Shown here piece after piece: positions 10,162 to 22,600 of a stretch of 64,000 nt of DNA (its first letter is position 1; each line of letters starts with the position of its first letter). Source of the DNA: Tribonema minus (taxonomy: Eukaryota; Sar; Xanthophyceae; Tribonematales; Tribonemataceae); contig JAFCMP010000519.1 of NCBI GenBank assembly GCA_017506865.1, forward strand, positions 62,001-126,000. Reading direction: 5' to 3'. Below the pieces are notes generated by a model. It had not been told where the DNA came from. It did not search any database and saw only the letters and a program-made list of their open reading frames with translations. Position numbers and translations under genes: made by a program.

Positions 10162-13100
10162 TCAGGACAAATAAGCATGCCAACAGCCTGTGCGAGCAGC
10201 AGCGGTGTCGTCAAGACACCTAGCTCTTGTCTGTTGAGTCCAATGCTGCATCAGTCTGTCTCTGTGAAGTGCTACCGAAGCATATTTGACGCTCACCTCT
10301 CTGCAGCCATGTCTCTGATGCAAGGCAGCTGCGGCGGTGTCACAGTAGAAGCGGACCAGCTGGTGCAGTGATGCCGGCAAGCTGAGCATTGCTGCGTCTT
10401 GTTGGCGTCTTCGCTCATCCGGTGATGTGCACGCACCATCTGACTGTGGCAGGCACTTGAGCGCTGCTGCGGTCACTTGTCGGATGTCATGGAGCACCCG
10501 CTGCTCCACGACGGACTGCAGCAATATCACATCAGACAAAGCACCAGCCGGCTGAGTATGTGTAGCTGAAGTCATTGCGTACTGCAGGTTCGCGCTGCTT
10601 AGTTTCACTCAGTTATACATGACGCCTGTACATGGCCAATTGACTGTGGTAAAACTTTCTTTCAGCACCTTCCGGTGACTACTTGAAGTTGTAATGGCAC
10701 ACAACACTATGAAGTGAAGCGTGCCAGAAAAAAAACACATCTATGCTTATCCAGCCTGGCACATGCATTCGGGCGTGTTCTGGAATTTGTGCCATGTTGC
10801 AACTATATATGCCAGCTTTGCGTGCTGTGTGTTGTGCAATAAATGATTTCTACGCATGATGTCACTGAGGGCCATGGTCGAGGTTGGATTAGTCTTGCTG
10901 TAGCGAGTGCCATTTTGACGCCACTTGTGCGTCAAGATGACATCATAGGAAGTTGTGGCTGGCACCTCACCAGCAAACTCTGACACTCCACCAGCAAACT
11001 CACCAGCACAAGCGCGTTCCGTTGGTCGCTGAAAGGCGCCAGTGTGCCTCCGTTGAGGAGCTCTGAGTCCTCCTCTAGTTTACTTGGGTAGCCTTGGATG
11101 TATGCCTGCGGATCAGAGGAGAAGTGCCAAATCAAGGAATCAACTACATTCGGATCAGAGGAGGAGTGCCATATCGGGAGGAATGGACTACATTATTGTG
11201 ACCAAAGCTGCTGGCAAAGCATGTGGTGATGGTCAACCTGCAAGTAGCTTTGGCCAAGTAGCTTCTCAAGTGCTTGCATCTCTACTGGCAAATATGCGCA
11301 CTCGAATACCAGCTTTTGTAGCCAACAACTGCAGGCAAAAGAGCGCCACATGCTCACAAAGTATCATGCCTCGGCATACTGCTGCACCACCCCCTGTAAT
11401 GTGCAAACATGCTACACGCCGTCAACTGCGCAAGCGCATGCACGTACACATGTCTCGGCACCACCACACACTAACATATACACACATACGCAACAGCATT
11501 ACGCAGAGAGAGGGCGCGTATGGCACCTGTGCGAGCGCACCCAGCCTCTGCAGCGCGCAGGCTTCCGTCTCAACGCTCAGCGCGCCGCTGCGCAGCGACG
11601 CGACCCCCACTCCAGCGGCCCACGCATCCGCCTCTATCTGTGCCAGCTCCTTGTCGCTTTTCACACATGCCAGACGCAGCAGGCCCAAAGCGGAGCCCAG
11701 GGCCCCCGCCTTGCGGCCATTTAGGGCCAGGCGCCAGGAGCCGCGTGCTGGTGTGGGCAGAGTGTCCGCAGCACAGTCTGCCGCATTGCCGGCTGGGAAA
11801 AGCGTGTCAACAGCAAGAAAATTTTGCAAAAGTGTCAGCGGTGTAGTCAGCACAAAATACATGTTTTGGTCCGTTCCTGAGCAGCGATTCAGTGATTTGC
11901 ATGAGCATGGCACAAAGGTGGGCCTCCCCTATGGAATCTCCTTCGTGCCCTCAATAAACTGCATAAACGAAATACGAAGCAACAGATGAAATACAAACCC
12001 ACTACGGTTGTGGGTACAGGTGGTATCCATTATCATGCTATGTGGCAATAGAATAGGTCAAGCGCAGGTGGTAAGAAAGAGAGTTGTAGATGCTGCCATC
12101 GAGTGCTAGGTGCCAGTGGCCATGTGTTTTGGGTTGCATGTCTCTCATGTAGGTGTTATGTCTAATGTGTCATGTGCAACATGTTTAATGGCCACCCGTT
12201 ACAGTTGGCGCTAGCGGGAAAAGTAAGGTTAGGACGATGATCTGATGGGTACCTTTCTGCACCGTCGTTTAACAGCATACTAATAAGCTTCAGAAGCCAA
12301 AATCATAAGCTGATCCACAGCATCAAACAGCAAGTGCACGCAACTTGAGGCTCCAAATTGTGAGCTAAACAGCAAAGTCAAGAAACTTATGTATGTTTTG
12401 CTTTTGCAGGCATAGCCAAAGCAGCTGCGAAAGACGCTTTTGCATTGCTTTACAGCAAAAAAAACATCGTGTTCAAGTACCATCTTTCTCAAAGACCTCT
12501 GCTGAAGGTGACTGATGTATCCACTGCTGCATGGCTGTACTCGCATCACATGACTTGTGCTTGATCCATGCACCGAACTGCAAACTTCTGAGGTACAGCA
12601 AAAACATAATCTGCTTCATCATAGTCAATCCCAACCCTAACCTCACATGAGCATTCCGGAGCACCAGCTGCAAGTGGCAGGAATGGGCCACTGGCATCCC
12701 AGTGACCGACGCCATTGCTTGGGCGCGTGCGAAGCAGTTGCTGCTTGCGCTGCAAGAGCGGGTCGCTGGCATCCAGGGCAAACTCCAGTTCCGTGTCGTC
12801 TGTGCAGTCTGGAGGTGCACCTGCCTCGTCGTCTGCGCCCATCGTGTCCGCACAGCCTGTCGCACCATGGCATGCAGACAGACAATCGAGTGCATGTGCA
12901 TTTACATTGCGGAATCATTGAACAGTGCTGAAAGTGTTCACTTGGCCAGCACACTTGAATACGCTTGTATATGGGTGCAGTGTTTTGCGGGCAGCTGCAT
13001 TGAACCTGAACATGGTAACACAGGGTTAGGATTTAAGAAACAGTGGCAAGTTCGTCGCATGTCACAGATGGACATGGTTACACAGTCGCATGCGTGCACA

Positions 13101-15555
13101 TGCATCCATGATGCGCTGACAGCGGTGGTGAAAGAAGTGAATTGAACCAGCGTGAACAGTGCATCAAGGTACTTGTACGACTCTGGCACATGTAGCTAGC
13201 AAATGTTAAGGTCCGGATCCCGCTTTGTTGTCTAACCCCTTAGGACTGGCTCAGGCTGAGAGCTCGGGGCTTCCACAGTAAACAGCAGTGAGTGACACCA
13301 CTGTATGATGTTGAATCTTAGCACTCACCGCCTTTCTCAAAGTTGTCATCCAGGATGAAGCCAAAGTGCTGCAGATAGTCCCGCTTCTGCCGCTGACCAT
13401 ATGATGCACAGAGCTGCAGGTGACAAGAATAATGGGTAACCGGTTATGGTTGGCAGCCGCTTGACGCATTTGTGTGCTGGTGCCGTCTCCTAACTACTTC
13501 TATAAATCATCATCAATGCACAGAATTAGCGCATCTTGTTATGTCAGGTACACATTGCTTCTCCAACAACTCTACTGCTCACTGCCGCCAACTGACATTG
13601 ATGTAAGCGTGCTTCAGATTCAATCATTCAGCGCAATGTCCGCATTGATTGTGTGCACGTGAATGGTGCCTAGGTGCTTGATCTTCAGCATGGCAAACTA
13701 CCTATGCCTGACACCCACCTCCGTGCCTGCCTCGAGTGTCGTCTTCGCCCGGAGAATGAAGCTCTTGGTGGGGTGGTGCAGCTCCGTTTGTGATGCGCAC
13801 GGCAGCCAGTGGTTCAGCATGTCCGCATACGGCACGAGCGTCTCAGCATGCGTCGTGGCATCGCTCGTCAGCGGTATCTCAAAGGTGCGCGTTCTCGACA
13901 CGGCGTACGCCCACAAGAACTCGCTGAAACTCACCACCGCCGCGAATGGCGGGTGTATGGCCACAAACCAGTCGTACGTGCGACGGAGGTAGTCATATTG
14001 GTGCTGCGCATCGACTGCGGTATATGTTCCAGTGAGCCACGCCATCTTGTCCGGGCCCCAGAACAGGGGCATGTTGTCATAGGCCGTGGGCAGTGCGTCG
14101 TAGTACGGCATGAAACTGCTGTTGCCGCTCTTCATGTCTTCCAGGATGAAGAGCGCGACGTATATGATGCCAAAGTTGTAGCTGGCTTCCTCCGCGCCGA
14201 CGCTAGCCACGACGGCCTGTCCCATTGCCGTGGCGCGCCCCATGCTGGCGGTTATGGTCTTATTCAGCGGTATCTGTGGGACAGCTCACAGCAGGTACAT
14301 AGTGGTTACAGACAAGATGTACCGCCGCCGTGAACACTACCACTACTGTGTATAGCGATCGAGACTCATTGCTGCTGTCTGATGCATGTTACATTAGCAG
14401 CATGTGTCCCATGAATAGCTCACAAGTCTTTGTCCGTTAATGGCGAGGGCACTGTAAAGACCTGCATGCACAGAATGCATACGTCCGTACCGCTGCTGCC
14501 TCCAGTAGGTCTGGGCGTGCTGCTGATAGCGTCGAATGCTAACTCTACCTGGATCTACTTGTTGACCAGGTCAGAGCTGAAAATTGAGCTTATTTGTGAA
14601 GGATTTGGGTGTTCTATCTCAAGTCCTCAATCAGGACAGCATGACCTTATCGTATGAGATCTTGCGATGCATGACGCTGCGAGATCTGGTGATCCTGCAC
14701 TTGTATGTGCATGCTGCAAGTGCCTGCTTTCTGAAAGCTCAAAGGTTAGGGGTGGATTGATTTGCATCAGGCAGGTTGTACATTAAGGCACGCACTTGCC
14801 GTTTTGAAATTCTTTGCTTGTGTATATAATATTTTCCAGACCTTGGGACTTGGTAAGTCAGCAATGATGAACTGGCATTGTCCAGATTTTCACGCTGTCT
14901 GTTTTTTTTTCATTCAATACTACCTCGAAGCACCACTCCATTCGACCCAGGAGTCTTGTGTACCGTGTAGCTGCCTCTGTTGCCTGGCGCTCGGCGTTGG
15001 TAAGATTGGCTAGATTGAGGTGAGTGGGAGCAGCACATGGTAGCAGCGGACTAGCTTGCGACACATCATAGCCATGGCTCACTGATGGCATGCAGCGTTT
15101 GCCTTTGGGAACCAGGAGAGGAGGTGAGTCTTGCTACCCAGCTGCAGGCACTCGTACAAGTTGTTTTGCATGCATAGCCACTCCTTCGTATTGCCTATGC
15201 AGCCGATTTGTTGGAGATCAATGATGCCATAGATACAACGATCTACCATTTACAACATTCGCAATCGACGTGCAGTTTCGCCAGATCAAGAGCCGCTTAC
15301 CTGCACTATGATTTGTTGCTGCTGTATGTCAGCCGCCGCATAGGCACCGCGTACGCCATCGACTGTGCGGAATTCAATATTTGCTAGCCTTGCTCCCCCT
15401 TCGCTGAGCCACTTCTGCAGATTGCCCATGACATCATCAGCTTCAGTCACCGTAACATCGTCTGGAAGATATGCATCGTTCTCTGCTGCGTCGCTCAGAA
15501 TGAGAACGCAGAGCAGAAGCAACTGCAGTACGAACTGCCAGGCTGCGCCCAGCAT
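10162..15555 (-). CDS. SET-domain protein methyltransferase (Rubisco LSMT/SETD3 type)
   Basis: Lysine/histidine methyltransferase of the Rubisco LSMT/SETD3 family; its substrate cannot be told from sequence. Six exons: 15555-15301, 14273-13719, 13413-13329, 12856-12647, 11792-11527, 10515-10162. Phases agree at every junction. Exon 1 starts at ATG (MLGAAWQFVLQLLLLCVLIL), a clear signal peptide or membrane anchor, then a pre-SET helix (NLQKWLSEGGARL). Exon 2 begins IPLNKTITASMG and includes YADMLNHW, the family's NH.. SAM-binding stretch. Exon 3 has SYGQRQKRDYLQHFGFILDD, the conserved SET end. Exons 4 and 5 match the helical substrate-binding domain (LEFALDASDPLLQRKQQLL; LGLLRLACVKSDKEL). Exon 6 is less certain: it may read to a stop at 10162 (about 574 residues) or splice out at GTGAGC (10296). 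The signal peptide suggests entry to the secretory route or a bipartite plastid address. The exon 5 acceptor was chosen for phase. Confidence 0.85.
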
Positions 15556-16603
15556 GGCTGCGCTGCACACACTTTTTATTAGCGAACTTCACGAAACCTC
15601 AACTTGATGTTGGAAAGAATAAACGGACAGTGACAGTGAGAGTATTTAGTAGAGTAGAGTAGAGTGGAGTGGAATTAGTAGAGTTGTTTGCCACTTTGAT
15701 TTTTTTGCACATGCAGTAAATTAACTCAATGCGAAAGCATAAGGCATAAGGCATTGGCATCATTGGCAAGTATACTGCCGCAGAACGGCAACCTCCACTC
15801 CCGCAACGCCATCGACGCCGCCACGCCACAGCGTTGCCGGCGCGCAGCGTCTGCGCCACTGCAATCGCCAAATATGGCTGTGGCGTCGCTGATGCGCTGC
15901 CGCTGAGCTTTGCATAAGCGCTGCTGCGCGGAGCGCCGGTGGCGCGCATGCAGCGCCATCGCTGTCGACTGTTGAGCTTGGGGGGTTAGGGTAGGATGCA
16001 GATGGCCACATTCGCATTACATGCAGTGCGAGTGCCGCTTTACTCACTTGTGCATGGCTATGGAGTGTGCACCACTTGTCGTAATCTGTTGAGGAGGGGC
16101 TAGCTAAGAGACCACGCCAATTGCATGAATGAAAGAGCGGCCACAGGTCGAGGAAAGAAGTGCCAACGATCAACAACATGCGCTTCAGCTCCATGAGGCT
16201 CAGCGGGTGATCAGCAGGGCCATGTTACTAGCTTGACATGGCAAGTGTATCATTGCAAGTGATCACACGCACCGCACAAAGGTACGGAACTGGCATCACA
16301 TGGTGCGGCAGAGCCGCAGGTCAACATGGTGCGCCAAGGCATCAAAGTAGTCGAATGTGTGTTACATTTGATGTGTAACATGGCGCACCACTGCCCAAGT
16401 TCATTACGTCGACAGTCGGGGAGGAGGGGGGGGGGTGTAGGTCTGCTGAGGAAGGATGATGTGATTTCAACAGCCCAAAAATCTGCTGCCACGCACGGTC
16501 CGATGTTGTTGACACACTCTGCCCAGAAGCTGCCCTTTCGTCTTCTGTACTGCCTTGCATCGAGCATCTGGCAGCTGCCAATAGTACACAGCAGTCAATT
16601 GCT
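15556..16603. other. Intergenic, ABC transporter 3' side to SET gene 5' side
   Basis: Both neighbours are on the minus strand, so this holds the 3' end of the transporter gene and the promoter of the SET gene. A simple AGAGTAGAGTAGAGTGGAGTGG tract lies at 15650-15675. Near 15975-15995 a GGGGGGTTAGGGTAGG telomere-like run occurs. No further gene is seen. Confidence 0.5.
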
Positions 16604-19600
16604 TCACGTTTTGGCGTCTGCCGCCACTCTGGCTTTGATGGTGTTCGAAATCTCAGGGCCCAATTCCTCCACGAGCTTCTTGAAGTGGCCTGAGCTGGTG
16701 ATGCTGCCGTCTTGCGCGAGCAACAGCTCATCTGGGGCGCCAACTTCAACTATCTGCCCAGCGTCCATCACCACTACGCGGTTGCATCTGGGCGAAAAAA
16801 GCGAAACACAGCAGTCCGTTCACTGTGATGTGCATGACTGGTTTGCTGCAAAGCATCAAGTGACTCGCAATCTATGGATCAATAGCCGGGCCCCGCGCCA
16901 CTAGATGCACAAATCATCAGTTTGTGCACTCAAGGGGATAAATGCACAAGTCGAACAAACAGCTGCATGTATATGAAGTTCAAAACTGCATTGTGGCAAT
17001 GCCTGAGCAAATGCTTGCATGTAAGGCTGCACATCAGGGAAACTGACGAGGACCAATTCAGAAAAATTATGGTGTAGGCACATGTGATGCATGCAGCGCT
17101 GCCATGCGATGGGCTGGAGAACGCACATCCATACAAGGCAGTGCAGTAAAGTGCACAGCCAAAATGCAGTGGCCGCCGCCTAGCATGGCAACTTCAAGTT
17201 GATGTAGCGTGTGAAATACCTGAGCACGTCCTCCAGACGATGGGCAATGATGATGACCGTCTTGTCCTGTAACTTCTGCTCAATGAGCTCCTGCGCAACG
17301 TATGGGTCGAGGACATCAACAGCAGCCTCTGTCAGGACAGCAGCCTGGAGCATGAATGTTGTCAGGAGGCAATACATGGCTTCTATGCATTGCCCCGCGT
17401 ACAAATTATAAAGACGCATTGACGACTCAGCTGTCTTGCATACATCTAACCCCGAGGCTGTGCAGCAGATTATACGTGCTCAATGGCGTGTGGCTGAGAT
17501 CCTAGCTATAGCACCAGCATCGCGATCCTGCGCTTCAGTGCAAGAACGACACTGATGTGGCATGAGTGGAGTAGCACGACCACAGAAGTGCACAAGTCCA
17601 CAAGCACCAACCACACGGGGTCGGAAACGAAGTCTAGTCACCTGAATGACAGCATCGCTCTGCATGTCCACATTGGCGGTCGCCTCGTCGAAAACGAACG
17701 TGTGCGCGCCTGTGAGCATGGCGCGTGCCACACACACCAGCTGCCTCTGACCGGCACTCCAATTGGCGCCCTGCAGCTGCACAGGGCCGCTCAGCCCCCC
17801 CGGAAGAGCCGAAATGGCCTCTTGCAGGCCGACCTACATAGTATGACAGGCAGTTGAGCAGGATACAGAGAGACATGTGAGGTTGGAACCACTGCGGATG
17901 CCACTGTGATTGTGTAGCACCTGTGCATGGGTGATACTCGCCTCCAGGTTAGAGATGTTTGTGACCTTTGCAGGCAGTCAAAGCTAGCTTTAGCCACAAT
18001 GGTTTCAGTGATGATGTGCATTTGTCTTAGTTCTCGGATGAGCGCCCGAGCTGGCCTCACCTGAGTCGTGTACCGGCAGCAGCCTAAGCTGATTTCATGG
18101 CCTGACTTGCCAACAAATCGCATTTGCAATTTCATGAGAACCCTAATGTCACTGGATGCGTGTACCTACTTGACCTGAAAATGGCAAGAAGACACCTTTC
18201 AGGACGTTGCAATGCTGTCTGATAAACAATCTTAAGGATTATTGCTGTTGGTGATCGCAGATCATGCCTGCTCATACTTGCGACTTCAGCAGCTTGCCAG
18301 CAATCCTGGAAGTGGTTTTCGACATTGTTGAAGAACGCAAGCCACTTCTTCCCTTGTGATGCTTTACAAATCACATGATTGCAGTTGCAAGCAAATGCTG
18401 ATTAATCTTGCAATTTATCACGCTTGCACGCATCAAATGTTGTATGACTGAAGTGTCAGCCAAGCAACTCTTTGTAACTTGCTGTGTGCAGTCAGAACCT
18501 CTGTGGTTGAATCCAGCGCTGATGGATCACTGCCCTCACGCTTTGTACTGCAAGGGCTGCATCTATTCATTGCTGCCAGCAGGTGCACAAATGCAGATAG
18601 TTTCCCGCAAAATCAAACCGCCAGCTTGGATGCGTGTGTTGAGCGCTGCTGTCGCCTCGTGCCATGCCCTTTGTTGCCGTTCATCAGGCTGCTGCTCACA
18701 CCGCCACGCATGGCTGTCAGGACACGACTTGTCAGTAAGACTTGCCTCGCGATGACCTCCGACTGTCAATATACGACTTGTCAGCAATTTAACATCCGAG
18801 TGGGATTTAAAAATTGCTGGAGAATTTGATAGCGCAGATAAAGTCCCGTAGCTGTCGTCACAAAAAGTGGTAAAAGTGTGCCTTACCTCACGGATGACCT
18901 CCCATATGCGAGCGTCGTCGGCGGTGCCAGAGGGGTCTATGGCCTGCCTGATCGTCCCAGAGAACAGGTGTGCATCCTGAGGGATCACCGTAATCTGAGG
19001 AGGGGGGGCAACAGAGCGAGCGGCAAGGCAAGATGTCAGCAGCATGAAGGTAGCAGATCTTACGGCGAGGGTAAGGTATCTAAGACACACGTGCACTGAA
19101 CCATCACAGCTGCACTGGCGGTCTGCCTTGCGAAAATATCAATTGTGCAGGGGCGGTGGTGATGGCTTAGCTGACCAGCTGCAGCATTGCGCGCATGCAC
19201 ATTGCGCAATGTCCACTGTTGCGCCAGTGCAATCGTGCGTATTGGCAGTGGCAACGTGCGTGCAGTGGCTGGTGCCGTGCTGCAGTTCCACAACAGCTGC
19301 TGGGCCCGGGGCGCTGCGCACAGTTTCTGTAGCATACATGTTGATCATGAACTCAGTGCAAAAGCTGATTGCAAGATGCTCATGTCAGCAAAACAAGTTT
19401 TCAGTAACAGCAACATCCCTCAGCTACAGAGATCGACAATCTGTTGACTCACATCCGAGCGCAGCTGTTGTAGTGGCATTGCCCTGATGTCTTTGCCCCG
19501 CAGCAGTATGCGTCCCTCGGATGCTTCCACCACTCTGATCAGGGTGAGGGCCAGCGTGCTGCAGTCAGGCAACAGAAGCAAGCGTAGGGCAACAGTGGAT

Positions 19601-22600
19601 ATACAGAACTGATAGCACCGAGATTTCGATGTGGTGCCGCAGATGATAGATGCAAAGAGCACGCCAAAGGTTCTGGCCGCTGGCTTGGCACACTTGCTCA
19701 AACGGCACTTGTGAAAGCTGCTTGACAGCAATTGTACCCGATGCCAGGTCAAACCATGAAAAGCCAGCATGCCGCAACACACCATTTGAAACAAGCCGAT
19801 GGCGTGATACTTTGAACGAGTAGCTGGTGCAGCGCCAAGGCAAAGCCAATATGCACACGCACGCTACCCTTAATGCCTGGTGACACCTCATGCATTTGAC
19901 TAAAAAAATGACTGTTCGGTGATGGCGCACATGGCAACTCATTGCCACATGAGGAATGTGTTCACAAGCAGCGGCCTAATGGCAGCGCATCTAGATGAAA
20001 AGCGCGTTCGGTGAGCCCAGGAATGCTCCACTGGAAGCAGCTGTGCCTATGTGCGTCCGCTGTACAAGTTCGCTATCCTGATACATGTGGCCCCCTCCTT
20101 CTAGTGCAGGTCATTTTCATCATGGTGGTAAAAGTTTCTTGAGGCGCACATGATCGCCATTCGCGCTGCACACAAAATAAAGTGCACAGGCTACCCACAG
20201 TGGTCATCCCGAAAATTTGGCGATGCCCCCACTCCCTAGCTACAAGTGATAGTGCGACATCACTATAATACTTCACAAGTAGATAAGATTCAGCCATGCG
20301 CACCTTTTCCCGCAACCGGTGCGCCCGCAAATGCCAATCCTTTCACCAGCGGCAATGGAAAGTGAAATCCCCTTGAGGGCTGCTGGCAGTTCCGCACTGT
20401 AACGTGCTTGCACCTGGGGCGTACAAGTACAGACGGCATTGTAAGCGCGCTTGCAGAGTCGGCACCCTATGACATCATGCGTGACCTAATTTTGTTTCTT
20501 GCCGCTGATGTGATTGGGTGACAATCATGTTGACGCCGTGGATGTTTATGTTGCTCGTGAAACAATATGGTGCGTGCTCTGCCAGTTGCAAAACAGCAAT
20601 GCGAATGGGCAAGCTCACAATATGCATTCTCCACTACAAGTGCCTGCCACAACAATATTTTCTGGTTGACAATGGCATTGGCCGCTGCTGATACGTGGGG
20701 CTACGAGAGGCAATTGCTGACAACATACATATACGTCAAGCTTACGTACTTGCTCAATGTTATATAGCGTACACTTCAGAAGTACAACTCCGCGGTGATG
20801 ATGAGAGTTCGCAATGGCGTCATGATATGCAAACTCGAGTAGGGTTACGCTCCACTCTTCACCTGTTCAACTTGCACAGCCAGCTCAGACCCTGCTGCGC
20901 CGCCATTCGCCTCCTGGTGGCCGCCAGCCGCTTGCCAGCGCTGCAGTTCCGCCGCATTCTCTTCATGGGGCAACGCGGCAAATTCGCCAATGCGCTCTAC
21001 GGCATTGAACTGGTTCTCCATAGCGGTAGCAGCGCGTACGCCAAAGCTCAGCGTGCGCGTGATGGTGAGGGCGTAGCTGAGTGCTAGGCCAGCGACGCCC
21101 GCGCCGCCGCCAAAATTGCGCAGCAGCACCTGGGAGGGCGCAGACACAAGTATGTGCGCATGTGATGAGATTGCTTAGGTATGATTGACACGGTTATTTA
21201 TAATACATGCAGCGTAAGGGTCGGTCTCCATGCGGCGCGCGTGCACGCTGTTGGCCGCTCCGTCCTGCGCGCCAGCGGTCAAACGGACACGATGAGCGCT
21301 GTCACAATGCGTTGTGGACTCTCTGCATTATGGACGGGTGAGTTTGACGCTTTGATGCTTGTCAGGTGCAAGCACGTGACTGGAAGGTACATGCACAGAT
21401 GCTGAGCGTGTCTGATGTAATGAGTGGTACAGCTCAGCATCATGTCATTGATGCCTGCAGCGCCACCAAGGTTTTGCAGCAGTATACCTGCACAGAGGGC
21501 TAGGGTTAGGGTTAGGGTTAGAAGCGCAGCACTTAGGGTTAGGTTTAGGGTTAGGGTTAGAAGCGCAGCATATCATCAGAGATTCACAACGTGACTTCAA
21601 GTAGAAGCAGGCCAGGCCAGCACTTGCCCTGCATCAGCTGAAGATGCACCGGAATGTCCGGTGAGTGGTATCTTGTTAGCATTAATCAGCATTCGTCTGG
21701 GCAGCACAGACAGCAAAGTGCTTCGACGTACACCACAAAAGCAGAAGCTGAAAGTGTGTCCATATCCCGACGATGATGTCGCAGTTGCGCATGAGTGCTG
21801 TGGCAAGGGGGGCAACGCTCAGCTCTGATCCAGCCACCCAAGGGCACGCTGCACAGCTGGGCTCACAGTATGGACTGTGATGTCAAATTCACACGCACAC
21901 TCGGCCATTAAGAAAATGACAAAATACAACAAGTGTCGCACGTGAATCAAAAATCAAACGAAAACAAAAAAAGATGCTGAAACCGACACGTTTTTTCAAA
22001 GAGAATAAAAAACGAGGGCAGTTTTCGTTGGATAGATTCAGGTTGCTCGCGAGTTGACCTCGTCCACACCATGCGTCGAATTGCGGAACCATTCCAAGGG
22101 TGGGTCGCCTTGCAAAACTACTCGCAAAACAAGAGCAGCCCAGCTAAACCGTTAAGCTTGAAAACTTATTTCTGTTTGATTCCGTCGCCCGTGCAAAACC
22201 CAACAAGTCTCAGAGCATTAGTCACCTCCGTCTGCACCCTGACCGCATGTACTTACTATGCACACACACGCATAAGCCCTTCAATGCACCATCGTTGTAC
22301 ACGTGTCATGAGCCAATCCTCTCACCGTCAGCAACGCGGACAGCAGCACAGCAGAAGCTCCCAGCAAGTCCAGGTGAATGCCGAGCCAGCGGTTGGTGGC
22401 GTCCCAGCACAGCCGCGCAGCGCTGCACACATCGGCCAGCTCAAACACGCGCCACTGCAGGCGCGGCGCCATGCACAGACCCTGGGCGCTGACCAGACCG
22501 TCCAGGGTCTGCGCAAAGTGCGACAGCAGCGGCGACTTGCACGCGCTGTCGAGGCGCTTGAGGGCAACGCTGGGGACGCGGTACTCCTACAACAGGTGAG

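Noticed and set aside
11084..11989. Plus-strand 301-codon frame
   Set aside because: Overlaps SET exon 5 in antisense and is low-complexity; the minus strand matches the substrate-binding domain and joins in phase.
14858..15091. Minus-strand frame as an extra SET exon between 15301 and 14273
   Set aside because: Exon 1 (ending IIVQ) and exon 2 (starting IPLNKT) join directly in phase 0 and match the family without an insert.
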